Below are positions 11,814 to 22,430 of a DNA stretch of 64,000 bases, piece after piece; the stretch's first letter is position 1; each line of letters opens with the position of its first letter. The translations under genes were made by a program, and so were the position numbers. The notes beneath the pieces are model-generated. The model did no database searches. It was not told the DNA's origin and saw only the letters and a program-made list of their open reading frames with translations. Source of the stretch: Palaemon carinicauda (taxonomy: Eukaryota; Arthropoda; Malacostraca; Decapoda; Palaemonidae); assembly GCF_036898095.1 (NCBI RefSeq), contig NC_090744.1:14932655-14996654 (forward strand). The letters run 5' to 3'.

Positions 11814-13905
11814 ATTAGATTTAAGACAAGCATTTCAACAGCTTCCCATGGATGAAACTTCACAAGAATTATGTACAGTAAATACATCCTTAGGTTTGTT
11901 TAGGCCAAAGAGATTACCTTATGGAGTTGCAAGTAGTCCAGCTATATGGCAACAAACTATGGATAAGATTTTGTCAGGAATGCAAGGAGTATTCATTTTT
12001 ATAGATGATATTTTAATTGCGGGTAAAGACACAAGAGAACATAGAGAAAGATTACGAACAGTTCTGAAGAAGTTGAAGGAACATAATATTAGAGTAAATA
12101 AGAACAAATGTATTTTAGAAGTTGATTCAGTGGAATACTTAGGTTTTGTAATAAATGGCAAGGGTATTCACAAAACTAAAGAGAAGATTAAAGCTGTACA
12201 ATCAACAAAAGTGCCAGAAAATGTTAAGGAATTACAATCATTTCTAGGTTTAGTAACATTTTATGGGAATTTCATTCAGAATTTGTCTACAATTGCACAT
12301 CCATTGTATATTCTGTTGAATAAGGGTGTAGAATGGAAGTGGACAAAAGAGTGTCAGGAATCTTTTGAAAGAATCAAGCAGGAAATAACATCACCTACAT
12401 TCTTAGTACATTATCAAATGGATTTACCAGTTAAATTAGTATGTGATGCATCAAACATAGGTCTAGGTGCAGTATTATCTCATGTGATGCCAGATGGAAC
12501 AGAAAAACCAATTGCATTCACTTCTAGAGTATTGAACAAGGCAGAAAGGAATTACTCTCAAATAGAAAAGGAAGATTTAGCATTAGTTTATGGAGTTAAA
12601 AAATTCCATATGTATCTTTATGGTAGGAAAAAATTCACACTTGTTACAGATCATAAACCTTTATTAGCAATATTGGGTCCAAAAGCAAGTTTACCTACGT
12701 TGGTGGCTGCAAGACTACAACGTTGGGCAGTTACGTTAGCAGCGTACCACTATGATATAGAATACCGTCCAACATCAAATATGGGTAATGCAGATGCTTT
12801 ATCCAGATTACCTGTAGACAAAGCTCCAGAGGAGTATGATGACAGTGTTCTGTTAATTTCTGTATATGATGTACCAATAACTGCGAAAGATGTAGCACAC
12901 AGTACCAAGCAAGACCCAGTACTTAGTAAGGTTTTGGAGAGTTTAATGACAGGTAGGGACTTATGTGGAAAGGAGGAAAATTGTAAACCGTATAAGGATA
13001 TATGGTATGAACTGGGTGTGACACAAGGAATAGTGATGAGAGGTTCCAGGGTAGTTATTCCTAATTCACTAAGAAATAAGGTTTTGTCTGAAATACATGC
13101 TGATCACCAAGGTATTGTAAGATCAAAGTCCGTTGTGAGAACTTTTGTATGGTGGCCAGGTGTAGATAAAGATGTGGAATGTTATATAAAGAATTGTATG
13201 AATTGTGTTATGCAACAGAACAATCCTCAATTTGCTAGAATGCACCCGTGGGAGTTGCCCAGGTATCCATGGCAAAGAGTGCATATAGATTTTGCAGGTC
13301 CTTTTTTGAATTATTTGTTTTTGATAGTAGTAGATGCTTACAGTGAGTGGCCAAAAATTATCCCAATGAAGACAACAACGTCTTACACCACAATAAAAGA
13401 GTTAGTGCAAATTTTTTCAACGCATGGTATTCCAGAAAGAATTGTTACAGATAATGGTCCACAGTTTACCTCACAAGAGTTTAAAGAATTTTGTAATGTC
13501 AATGGTATAAAGCATACATTTTCAGCTACATATCATCCATCTACTAATGGAGAGGCTGAAAGATTTGTTCAAACGTTTAAACACAATATGAAGTGTAGAA
13601 AAGCAAATTCAGGTAATATATTTTTGCATGTGTTAAAATTTTTATTGTCTTATAGAACAACGCCGCACAGCACAACAGGCGTGGCACCCTCAAATTTGTT
13701 GATGGGGAGGAGGATAAGGTGTAAGTTAGATTTGTTATATCCAAGTTTGCAAAGTGATTTAGAAGATAAAGGGTATAAACAAGTAGCAAAGCTTCCTAAT
13801 GTAAGACATTTTTTACCTTTGTCTGATGTCATGGTAAGATCGTACAACACTAGAGAAGTGGGTACCAGGAGAGATTGTAAGAGAGATAGGAAATTTACAT
13901 TATGA
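11779..13905 (+). CDS. pol: Gypsy A reverse transcriptase, RNase H and integrase
   Basis: A 708-residue frame continues RT after the T-run frameshift. RT: LDLRQAF near residue 13 and the active-site FIDD near residue 75. RNase H: LVCDASNIGLGAVLS then TDHKPLL (about 220-300). Integrase: an HHCC zinc finger with HADHQG and C-x2-C (about 440-485), then the catalytic triad in HIDFAGP, TDNGPQF and NGEAERF, which is complete. The true start is upstream; the first Met here is arbitrary. A two-base loss near 13851 throws the last ~50 residues out of frame; the correct tail continues at 13850-14160. The enzyme domains look nearly intact, unlike the other copies. Confidence 0.92.
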   Translation: MQLCQDAVFFSKLDLRQAFQQLPMDETSQELCTVNTSLGLFRPKRLPYGVASSPAIWQQTMDKILSGMQGVFIFIDDILIAGKDTREHRERLRTVLKKLKEHNIRVNKNKCILEVDSVEYLGFVINGKGIHKTKEKIKAVQSTKVPENVKELQSFLGLVTFYGNFIQNLSTIAHPLYILLNKGVEWKWTKECQESFERIKQEITSPTFLVHYQMDLPVKLVCDASNIGLGAVLSHVMPDGTEKPIAFTSRVLNKAERNYSQIEKEDLALVYGVKKFHMYLYGRKKFTLVTDHKPLLAILGPKASLPTLVAARLQRWAVTLAAYHYDIEYRPTSNMGNADALSRLPVDKAPEEYDDSVLLISVYDVPITAKDVAHSTKQDPVLSKVLESLMTGRDLCGKEENCKPYKDIWYELGVTQGIVMRGSRVVIPNSLRNKVLSEIHADHQGIVRSKSVVRTFVWWPGVDKDVECYIKNCMNCVMQQNNPQFARMHPWELPRYPWQRVHIDFAGPFLNYLFLIVVDAYSEWPKIIPMKTTTSYTTIKELVQIFSTHGIPERIVTDNGPQFTSQEFKEFCNVNGIKHTFSATYHPSTNGEAERFVQTFKHNMKCRKANSGNIFLHVLKFLLSYRTTPHSTTGVAPSNLLMGRRIRCKLDLLYPSLQSDLEDKGYKQVAKLPNVRHFLPLSDVMVRSYNTREVGTRRDCKRDRKFTL

Positions 13906-14160
13906 TGTTCGTGTTGGTGATAATGTTGTAAAACGTCATGTTGATCAATTACAGCCGTTAAACAGAAAGACAGTAGAGCATGTGAATGTTAGAGATGAGA
14001 AACTTAAATAAGTAGTTAGATCAAATGAGTCAAATATTAACCAAGATGGTCCAACATCCAATGTAGATTCAGAACCAATTCATGTACCAGTACAAGATGA
14101 GGTTAAAGTGCTTCCTAATAGGATTAACAGAGGAAAGCCCCCTGAGAGATTAGATTTATG
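13850..14160 (+). pseudogene. Gypsy A pol C-terminal tail, out of frame
   Basis: After a small deletion near 13851 the tail is read in another frame. It encodes EIVREIGNLHYDV, then VDQLQPLNR, and ends RLDL and a stop at 14160. It matches the intact tail at 1636-1968 and has one internal stop near 14008. This is the region after the integrase core that usually binds DNA or chromatin. No envelope gene follows. Confidence 0.85.
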
Positions 14161-14181
14161 AATATTTTACAATGTCAAGTT

Positions 14182-14195
14182 AAGGGGGAGGAGAC
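14182..14195 (+). promoter_or_regulatory. Gypsy A polypurine tract
   Basis: AAGGGGGAGGAGAC lies immediately before the 3' LTR. This is the expected plus-strand primer for retroelement reverse transcription, and the same tract precedes the LTR at 2004. Confidence 0.85.
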
Positions 14196-14684
14196 TGTTA
14201 TGTATTATTGTAATAATGTACTATATAGTTTCAAGTGTTGCAGGTATTGCGCAACATTGCATCATATTGCATGAATAAGACATGTTATGCTTTTTACATA
14301 AGAGTAATGATTTGTTTTGGTATTAGGATTCAAACATTTGTTGATTACCTCAAAGATAGGATGTGATTCTTTATTATTTGTACTGGAGTAGGATTTAAGT
14401 CTTTTCAGAGCGATGCTCTTTTGTTTAGCAATGTTTTGGTTTGGCAGATTGTGTAAGACGCTCCATATACACTTGGGAGTTAGCTGTCACAGAGTAAACA
14501 GTACAATGTAGTCTTTTATACATTAAATGTATTTTTTAGAATACCAACGTCTTATTAACCATCAAGCCAAAAGTGACGACATCAGATGGGATCAGCTGAG
14601 AAATGATTACTAACGATTGTTCATCTATGTTCCAGGTAATTATTATGGTTAATAGAACTTCCTAACAAAGTACCAAATCCCACA
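14196..14684 (+). repeat. Gypsy A 3' LTR
   Basis: A 489-bp LTR, TG...CA, about 98% like the 5' LTR by eye. It lacks the 112-bp tandem duplication. AGAAC follows at once. Confidence 0.94.
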
Positions 14685-14873
14685 AGAACACTCTCCTTTA
14701 TATACAAAACCTCAAGGCAACAGACTTTTTCATGTTCACAAGACAGACAATGTTACAGAGGAAAACCGGAGACATGATTATTCAGGTTCTTTTTAGTGTG
14801 CGGGAAGAGCGCAGATACAAGCATAATATATACAAAATATCTATGTACGATCGTGTGACACACGGTTGGTACA
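14685..14873 (-). repeat. Gypsy B left LTR, inner fragment (3' LTR in element sense)
   Basis: Continues the LTR broken at 9264. It matches 17921-18106 with a few substitutions and ends GGTTGGTACA. The two halves plus the TSD reconstruct a 254-bp LTR, against 255 bp for the right one. Confidence 0.93.
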
Positions 14874-14907
14874 TGGCTCCCCCCCTAAAAATGACATACT
14901 GTACATG
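14874..14907 (-). promoter_or_regulatory. Gypsy B polypurine tract
   Basis: In element sense a purine run containing AGGGGGGGAGCCA sits directly before the 3' LTR start TGTACC. Pol ends just upstream, at 14908. Confidence 0.75.
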
Positions 14908-17334
14908 TTAAATAGGGCCCCCTGATCTAGAGAGGCGAACTGTAGGCGAGTCATCTGGTAGAAGATAAGCAGGTTTTACACGATCAATAGAGACCCAGTC
15001 TTCTTTGCCACGAATGTATAGTAGGAATGCTTTCGGACTGCGTCGGATCACAAGGAAAGGGCCCGTGTATGGGGGCGTTAGCGGTGGCTTGCTAGTGTCG
15101 TTGCGCAGGAAGACGTGCATTGCCGAGTGCAAGTCCGTTGGTATGTGATGCTTCGCTGGGGGCTTGTAAGTCTGGCGGCACGGAGTAAATTTTCCCACGA
15201 CGTGACGTATGCGCTGGAGATCGTCGGAGGAGGTTGTAGAAGGAAAAAATTCGGCAGGGACGACCAACGGGTCGCCATACACCATTTCAGCTGCCGAGAT
15301 GTCGAGGACATCTTTAGGAGTGGTCCTTAGTCCCAGGAGGACCCAGGGAAGCTGAGTAAACCAGTTGCAATCCTTGCAGCGGGACATCAAAGCTGCTTTG
15401 AGGGTATGATGAAAACGTTCAACCATTCCATTGGCAGCGGGGTTGTAGGCCGTTGTCTGATGTAGGGTGATGCCCAGGAGATTCGCTAATGATGTCCACA
15501 ATTGAGAGGTGAAAGTGGTTCCCCTGTCAGAAGTAATATGCTCAGGGATACCATATCTTGAAATCCATCCAGAGAGTAAGGCAGATGTACATGAGGCGGA
15601 CGTTGCAGTTTCCATGGGAATGGCTTCAGGCCAACGAGTGGAGCGGTCGATGACGGTAAACAGATAACGATGTCCTTGTGATGTGGGTAGGGGGCCTACA
15701 ACGTTGACGTGAATGTGTGCAAAACGACACTGAGGTTGAGGAAAGGTGCCCACTCCTAAATCCATGTGTCGATGTACTTTGGAAGTTTGGCAAGAAGTAC
15801 AGGCGCGGACCCAATCCTTAGCATCCTTAGAAATGCCGTGGCAAATGAACTTTGCCTTCAGCAGCTGTGCAGTAGAACGGAACGAGGGATGTGAAAGGCC
15901 GTGAATGAAATCAAACACCTGCCGTCGCACGGGAGCAGGAATCCAAGGTCGCGGTCTACCAGTACTGACGTCACAGAGGAGGGTGGTGTTGGAGTCGTCG
16001 AGGGGGAAGTCTTCCCAACGGAGGGACGTACAGGATGTCCTACATTCTTGATACTCTGGATCCTGTCGTTGGGCTTCAGCCAGGGCGTTGTAATCCAATC
16101 CCAGTTGAGCGGCAGCCAACGTGTTTCTTGACAGGGCATCGGCAACGGGATTCATTTTCCCAGGGACGTATTGAAGGGTGCAATTGTATTCAGCCACGGC
16201 AGAGAGATGTCGGCGTTGACGGGCGGACCAGGCGTCAGACTGTCGAGTGAAGGCGTGCACCAGAGGCATGTGGTCTGTGCGAATGACGAAGGGCGTACCT
16301 TCTAAGAAATGGCGAAAGTGACGGACAGCCAAGTGCACCGCCAGCAATTCTCGATCAAAGGTAGAATAACCCAATTCTGCCTTGGACAGTTTTCTGCTGA
16401 AGAAGGCCAATGGGCGGGGCGAGCCGTTGACCACCTGCTCGAGTACTGCACCAATAGCGATGTCGCTGGCATCGGTGGAGAGAAGGAGAGGGGCATATGG
16501 GATAGGAAAAGTGAGACCCGCAGAAATTGATAGGGCCTTCTTTGCATTGCAGAAGGGCGCTTCTTGAAGGGGACCCCACTTCAGGTCCTTTGGCTTGCCC
16601 TTGAGGGAGGCGTAGAGGGGAGCAAGAGTGGCGGCAATGGCTGGCAGAAAACGGCGATAATAGTTAATCATGCCCAAGAATTCCTGCAGAGCTTTGACGG
16701 TCGAGGGCGCGGGGAAGTTCTGAACGGCTGCTACCTTCTCAGGGAAGGGATGGACTCCTTCAGGAGTGATGCTGTACCCTAAAAACGACACTTCGTTGCC
16801 GCCAAAGGTACACTTGTCGTACCGGACTACAAGGCCGTTTTGTTGCAGGCGGTCGAGCACGATGCGCAGGTGATGGAGGTGTTCCTCTTTTGAGGAGGAG
16901 AACACAAGTATGTCGTCCACATAACATACACAGAAAGGGAGGTCGCCTAAGATACCATCCATGAGACGTTGAAACGTGGCCCCAGCATTACGAAGGCCAA
17001 AACAGGAGTAATTGAAGGTGTATGTACCAAACAGAGTGGTGATGGCGGTCTTGGGGATGTCTTCTGGGTTCATAAGCACCTGATAATACCCCTTCAGGAG
17101 GTCGAGCGTAGAGAAAACCTTCGCTTTGTGCAGGTAGGAGGTCACGTCGGCAATGTTTGGGAGGGGGTAGTGATCCGGTTCTACTTGCATGTTCAGGCAC
17201 CTGTAATCCCCACACGGACGGAGGGAGCCGTCTTTCTTCAGAACGATGTGTAAGGGTGACGACCATGGGCTGGAGCCCTTTTGGCAAAGGCCCATTTCTT
17301 CCATTTCGGCGAACGTCTGTTTGGCGGCTGCCAA
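14908..17334 (-). CDS. pol: Gypsy B reverse transcriptase, RNase H and integrase
   Basis: An 808-residue open frame, the longest in the window. RT begins near residue 12 (EMGLCQKGSSPWSSPLH) with the active site CYVDDILVF near 138. RNase H: STDASDIAIGAVLE near 268 and RTDHMPLVHAF. Integrase: a zinc finger ending C-x2-C near 500, then the core. The first catalytic Asp position reads HVNVVGP, so Asp is replaced by Asn. The second Asp (TSDRGTTF) and the Glu (NGMVERFHH) are present. The C-terminus has TGPFLVIRRSPKAF and DWVSIDRVKPAYL, typical of crustacean Gypsy integrases. The frame is closed upstream by a TGA, probably a mutated Arg CGA, that separates it from protease. RT and RNase H look usable; integrase probably is not. 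Confidence 0.93.
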   Translation of the reverse strand: MAAAKQTFAEMEEMGLCQKGSSPWSSPLHIVLKKDGSLRPCGDYRCLNMQVEPDHYPLPNIADVTSYLHKAKVFSTLDLLKGYYQVLMNPEDIPKTAITTLFGTYTFNYSCFGLRNAGATFQRLMDGILGDLPFCVCYVDDILVFSSSKEEHLHHLRIVLDRLQQNGLVVRYDKCTFGGNEVSFLGYSITPEGVHPFPEKVAAVQNFPAPSTVKALQEFLGMINYYRRFLPAIAATLAPLYASLKGKPKDLKWGPLQEAPFCNAKKALSISAGLTFPIPYAPLLLSTDASDIAIGAVLEQVVNGSPRPLAFFSRKLSKAELGYSTFDRELLAVHLAVRHFRHFLEGTPFVIRTDHMPLVHAFTRQSDAWSARQRRHLSAVAEYNCTLQYVPGKMNPVADALSRNTLAAAQLGLDYNALAEAQRQDPEYQECRTSCTSLRWEDFPLDDSNTTLLCDVSTGRPRPWIPAPVRRQVFDFIHGLSHPSFRSTAQLLKAKFICHGISKDAKDWVRACTSCQTSKVHRHMDLGVGTFPQPQCRFAHIHVNVVGPLPTSQGHRYLFTVIDRSTRWPEAIPMETATSASCTSALLSGWISRYGIPEHITSDRGTTFTSQLWTSLANLLGITLHQTTAYNPAANGMVERFHHTLKAALMSRCKDCNWFTQLPWVLLGLRTTPKDVLDISAAEMVYGDPLVVPAEFFPSTTSSDDLQRIRHVVGKFTPCRQTYKPPAKHHIPTDLHSAMHVFLRNDTSKPPLTPPYTGPFLVIRRSPKAFLLYIRGKEDWVSIDRVKPAYLLPDDSPTVRLSRSGGPI

Positions 17335-17850
17335 TCATTCCGGTGCCAGACATCTGAATTTTGCGAAGACTGGGGGTCCCGTCGTCTTGATATGGTGATA
17401 AATACCGTGCTTGGCAGGAACCGTGGGCGTTTGGCGAAGTTCTGGACGGAAAACTTCCGGGTACGACGTGAGGAGGTGGGCGTAGGCATCCGTGGGTGCG
17501 TTGATGTGGAGAGCAAGGTTAGAGGGGGTGGGTTGAAGAGGTGTCGACAGGTACGAGTCTGCGTTGACCAATCGTCGGAGGGCGACATCGACCAGAAGGT
17601 GGAAATGAGAGAAGAAATCCGCACCGAGGATTGGCATTGTGACGTCAGCAACGAGAAACTTCCAATTGAATTTACCGTTTCCGAACGATAATGCGAGGTT
17701 CTCGTAACCGTAGGTGGGTATCGCAGATCTGTTGGCAGCGGACGTCGGCAGATGTAGACAGACTACGTCGTGTCTTGAAGAGTTTCCTTGGCAAAAGAGA
17801 ACGACAAGCACCCGTGTCTACCAAAAATTGCACGCCCGTTCCTGCATCAA
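17335..17850 (-). pseudogene. Gypsy B protease, frameshifted and without gag
   Basis: The protease starts at the LTR edge with VQFLVDTGACRSLLP (catalytic DTG). It shifts frame near 17780, continues with ILGADFFSHFHLLVDV and a linker to RT, and ends at the TGA before pol. Upstream, where a primer-binding site and gag should be, there is only the LTR. The apparent start codon lies inside the LTR and is not meaningful. Confidence 0.85.
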
Positions 17851-17851
17851 A

Positions 17852-18106
17852 TGTGACAGGCCGAGAGCAAGGTTGTGACTCAAAGGCAGGAAGCAATCAA
17901 CTGAGTTATTTATTATAGAACACTCTCTTTTATTTACAAAACCTCAAGGCAACAGGCTTTTTCATGTTCACAAGACAGACAATGTTACAGAGGAAAACCG
18001 GAGACATCATTATTCAGGTTCTTTTTAGTGCGAGGGAAGAGCGCAGATACAAGCATAATTTATACAAAATAATCTATGTACGATCGTGTGACACATGGTT
18101 GGTACA
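17852..18106 (-). repeat. Gypsy B right LTR (5' LTR in element sense)
   Basis: An uninterrupted 255-bp LTR. Compared with the reassembled left LTR it has roughly 10 differences (about 4%, counted by eye). It is the empty-site reference that proves the family A insertion at AGAAC. Confidence 0.93.
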
Positions 18107-21100
18107 AGGGAAAACAATTAATTCCTTTTGTTATTACGATGGAATATTTAGCCAATTAATAAACACATAACACAAGAGAAATAGTAGACTCCAGTTATTA
18201 TAATAATTAGCTATCTAGCTACTCAGCCTATTCTGAGCACGGGAGAAACAGTTGATTCCTTTGGTTATTTCGATTGAATACTTAGCTACTAATTATACCC
18301 AAAACACAGGGGAAATAGTTTACTGCAGGGTTTCAAATGACTGACTTTTCAGCTACTCAATAAACTTAGAGCACAGGGTAAAAAGTAGTCTCCAGATGTC
18401 ATAAGGATTAGCTATCTAACTACTTATCATACTCGGAGCAAAGTGGAAACAGCTGTTCCCTTTGGTTATTACGATTGACTACTTAGCTACTTAGTAAACC
18501 CAGAGTACAAGGGAAGTAGAAGACTTTAGTGGTTATTATGACTAGCCATCTAGTTATCCAACATACTCAGAGCACAGGGGAGACAGTTAATTCCTTTGTT
18601 TATTATAATTAACTACATAGCTACTTAGTAAACCCAGAATACAAGGGAAATGGAGGATTGTAATGTTTATAATGACTAGCTATTCAGCATTCTCAGAGCA
18701 CAGGGAAACTGTTGATTAATTTGGTTATTACACTGACTACTTAGGTACTTCGTAAACACATAGCACGGGAGAAACAGTAGACGTCATTATTTACTATGAT
18801 TACCTATCTAGCTAATCAGCATAATTGGAGCACAGAGGAAGCAGTTGATTCCTTTGATTATTACGATTGGCTACTAAGTTACTCAATAAACTCAGAACAC
18901 AAAGGAAATAGTAGACTTCAGTGGTCATAATGATTAGCTATCTAGCTGCTACTCATATTTGGACGAGAGGGGAAACAGTTGATTCCTTTGGTTAATAAGA
19001 CTGCCTACTTACCTACTTACTGAACCTAGAACACAATAAAAATGATAGACTCCAGTGGACACTGCAATTGGCTACTTGGTTAAACCAAATCACAGCAAAA
19101 ATAGTTAACTCCAGTGTTTATTACAATAAGCTACTCAGCTACTTACTAAATCCAGAAGACAGGGTAAATGGTAGACTTAAGTGGTTATTAAGAGTAGCAT
19201 GTAGCCACTCAGCAAATTTGGTGCACAAGGGAAACACGGTTCTGTTGCTCATTAAGATTGGCTACTTAGCTACTTAGTAAACAAGAACATAAGAGAAATA
19301 GTAAATTTAAGATACAAAAGAAATAGTTGACACCAGTGGTAATTATAAGTAGCTTTTTAGCTATTCAGTAAATCCAGAACACAGAAATAGTAGATGCCAG
19401 TGGAAATTATGTTTAGATATCCAACTCCTCAGCATACTCGGCGCACAAGGGAAACAGTTGATTCTGTTGGCTGTTGTAATTGGATTCCTAGCTACTTAGT
19501 AAACCCAGAACACAGGGGAACTCGTAGACTACAGTGTTTATTATGATTAGCTTTATAGCAAACTTGAAGCACAGGGGAAATAGTTGATTCCGTAGGTTAT
19601 TACGAACGGGTTCTCAGCTACTTAATAAACCTCAAAAAAAAGGGGAAATAGCACACTTCAGTAGTTATCATTAGTAACTATCTAGCTACTCAGCATTATT
19701 GGAGCGCAGACAAAACAGTTAACCTTCTGTTCTTTACGATTGACTACATAGGTACTTAGTTAACCCAGGTTAAAATGATTAGCTATCTAGCTACCCAGCA
19801 TACTCGGGACACAGGTGGAACAGTTGATACCTTTGGTTATCAGCCTTCACCACTTAGCTACTTAAACCCAAAACACATGGAAATTATCAGACTACTGTGG
19901 TTATCATGATTAGCTATCTAGCTGTACAGCATACTCAGACCACAAGGGAAACAGTCGATTCCTTTAGTTATTATGATTGACTACTTAGCTACTTAGTAAA
20001 CCCTGGACACACGCAAAATTATAGACTCCATTGGTTATTACGATTAACTATCAAGCTAGTCAGTATACTTAGACCACATGGTAATTAAAATTAGCTATTC
20101 AGTTACTCAGTAAAACCAGAACACTGGGAAAATAACATCGTACAGTGGTTATTAGGATTAGCTATCTAGTTATTCAGCATAATTGGAGCACAAGGGAAAA
20201 AGTTGATTCCTATGATTATCACCATTGACCATTTCAATATTTAGCAAACCCAGAACACACTGGAAATACCTGGTTTCGGTGGTTATTATGATTAGCTATC
20301 TAGCTACCCAGCAAAATTAGAGCACAGGTGAAACAGTTGATTCATGTGGTTATTTCGATTGATTACTCAGGTACTTGATTAACCCAAAACACAGAATAGA
20401 AGTAGTCATCAGTGATTATATAGATTGACTATCTTGCTACTCAGCATACTCGAAGAACAGGGAAAACAGTTGATTCCTTTGGTTGTTACGATTGAGTACT
20501 TAGATACTTAGTAAACCCAGAACAAAAAGGAAATAGCAGACTTCGATTGTTATCATTGATAGTTATCTAGCTACCCAGCATACTCGGAGCAGAGGGGAAA
20601 CAGTATATTTCTGTGGTTATTATGATTGTCTACTTAGCTACTTAGTAAACCAAGAAGACAGGGGAAATAATAGAATCCAACATTTATAATAATCAGCTAT
20701 CTAGATACTCAGCATACTCTGAGTACAAGGGAAATAATAGATTCCTACGGTTATTATGATTGACTACTTAGCTACTTAGTAAACCTAGAAAACATGGGAT
20801 ACAATAGACCCTAGTGATTGTAATGATTAGCTATCTATATACTCAACATGCTCAGAGCACAGGGGTAAAAGTTGATTAATTTAGTTATTACGATTGACCA
20901 ATTAGCTATTTAGTAAACCCAGAACACAGGGGAAAAGGCAGACTTCAGTGGTTACCGTGAATAGCTCTATAGCTACTCTGCATAACTATTTAGCTACTTA
21001 GTAAACCGATGGCAGACCGGAAATAGTAAACTTCAGTGGTTATAATGATTAAATATCTCACTACTCAGCAAAATCCGAGCACATTGGAAACAGTTTATTT

Positions 21101-21445
21101 TTTGGGATATTACAATTGCCTATTTTGGTTCTTAGTAAACCCAGAACACACGGGAAATAGTAGACTTCTGTGGTTATAATGATTAGCCATCTAGCTGCTC
21201 GACATAATCAGGGCAGAGGGGAAATAGTTGATTCCTTTGGTTATTACGATTGACTACTTTTCTACTTAGTAATCCCTGAACACAGGGGAAAGAGCAGACT
21301 GCAGATGTTATAATAATTAACTATCTAGATACTCAACAAATTTGGAGAACAGGGAAAACAGCTGATTCTAGTGGTTATTACAATTGGCTACTTAGCTACT
21401 TAGTAAACCCATAACTGAATGGAAATAGTAAACTCCAGTGGTTAT
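18107..21445 (+). repeat. 134-bp dimeric satellite, block 4 (forward)
   Basis: About 25 dimeric units of the same satellite, starting with AGGG (TSD of Gypsy B) and ending in half A at CCAGTGGTTAT, where another family A LTR begins. Units differ from one another by scattered substitutions and small indels. No gene is seen. Confidence 0.92.
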
Positions 21446-22019
21446 TGTTATGTATTTTGTACTATAATACTGTATGTGCTACGGGTATTAAGAGTAATGA
21501 TTGCACAGTATTGCATTGTTAGAATGTGTTTCAGCACATTTCATAGGGGTTGTAGCGTATGTTATGAAGGATTTAATCATTCATTAATTATCCTAAAGTT
21601 AGGATGTGATTCTTCTTACTTTTGTAATGCAGTAGGATTCAATCTTTTTGTGAGTGATGCTCAATTTTGTTTTCTCTGTGTATGTATACATATTCTCACT
21701 CAAGAATCATAAGTTGTTGAGACATGATTGAGAGCTGGGGAGCAATATAATCCCAAGTTCATTGAGGGTAATTTAAGAATACCAACGTATCATTACATCC
21801 CACCAAGAAGAATCAACGACGTTAATATGGATAATTAACAACACTAATGAATGGATATTATTCCAGGTATGTATGAAGCTGTCATTTCACTTGGGATAAC
21901 CAATACCCTACAGAAGACTGACAATGTTAATATGGGATAATTAACAACACTAATGAATGGATATTATTCCAGGTATGTATGAAGCTGTCATTTCACTTGG
22001 GATAACCAATACCATGCAG
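21446..22019 (+). repeat. 5' LTR of interrupted Gypsy A copy, with tandem duplication
   Basis: It starts TGTTATGTATT and follows the family A LTR with strong divergence. Its 3' part, including TTAACAACACTAATGAATGG and TATTCCAGGTATG, is present twice in tandem with a period of about 106 bp (about 21815-22025). This is the same relative position as the duplication in the copy at 9265. The matching 3' LTR is missing from this copy. Confidence 0.85.
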
Positions 22020-22430
22020 AAGACTGGTGAGAGATGAAACGGAACCCATGCAGAGAAAGACAACAGCAGAAGAGACGACTGGAAGTAGCCCCCTGAAGAA
22101 GCAGCAGGTATGCAGTAAATAAGAGGAATACCACAAAACATTCAAGCTCAATGTCAAGAAAGAAGCAAACATCCTACATATATATTTCATTATTAGTAAA
22201 AAATTAAGGTAGGATTGAATTTATCACCAGTAGGCATTAGGTGGTAAAATTTCAATATAGGACAGGGACTAGTTTACATAAAACACAAAGTGTAAACTAC
22301 CTTTAGTTGGTTGCATAAACACACAAGAGGTGCAATTAACAGAGGAATTGGGTTAGAATTAGCTTTGTTAATGAGTAACTAGTTAATTTTGTAGAATTCA
22401 TTTGCCTAACCTAATTCAGGTAAGAAGTAT

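Larger units (their letters stand above)
9265..14684 (+). mobile_element. Near-complete Gypsy family A LTR retrotransposon
   Basis: The two LTRs (9265-9752 and 14196-14684) start TGTTATG and end CACA. They are flanked by a perfect 5-bp duplication AGAAC (9260-9264 and 14685-14689). Joining the flanks recreates the uninterrupted Gypsy B LTR seen at 17852-18106, which proves the insertion. The order is gag, protease, RT, RNase H, integrase. No envelope-like frame follows pol. By eye the LTRs differ at about 9 positions (about 2%), so it is among the youngest datable insertions here. A gag/pol stop and two frameshifts make this copy defective. Confidence 0.95.
9195..18106 (-). mobile_element. 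Gypsy family B LTR retrotransposon, minus strand, split by a family A element
   Basis: Two ~255-bp LTRs (sense TGTACCAACC...GTCACA) bound a pol on the minus strand. The outer flanks are satellite with a shared 4-bp AGGG (9191-9194 and 18107-18110). The left LTR is interrupted at 9264/9265 by a complete family A insertion and resumes at 14685. Without that insertion the element is only about 3.5 kb: LTR, protease-RT-RNase H-integrase, LTR. There is no gag, and protease coding starts directly at the 5' LTR, so this copy carries an internal deletion. Codon use is visibly more GC-rich than in family A. Confidence 0.92.

Noticed and set aside
14161..14195. A possible envelope gene making Gypsy A retrovirus-like
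   Set aside because: Pol ends at 14160 and the polypurine tract and LTR follow within about 35 bases; there is no room for an envelope frame. The same holds for Gypsy B.
21950..22190. Two minus-strand open frames of 63-65 residues
   Set aside because: They lie across the duplicated LTR end and leader of a plus-strand Gypsy copy.
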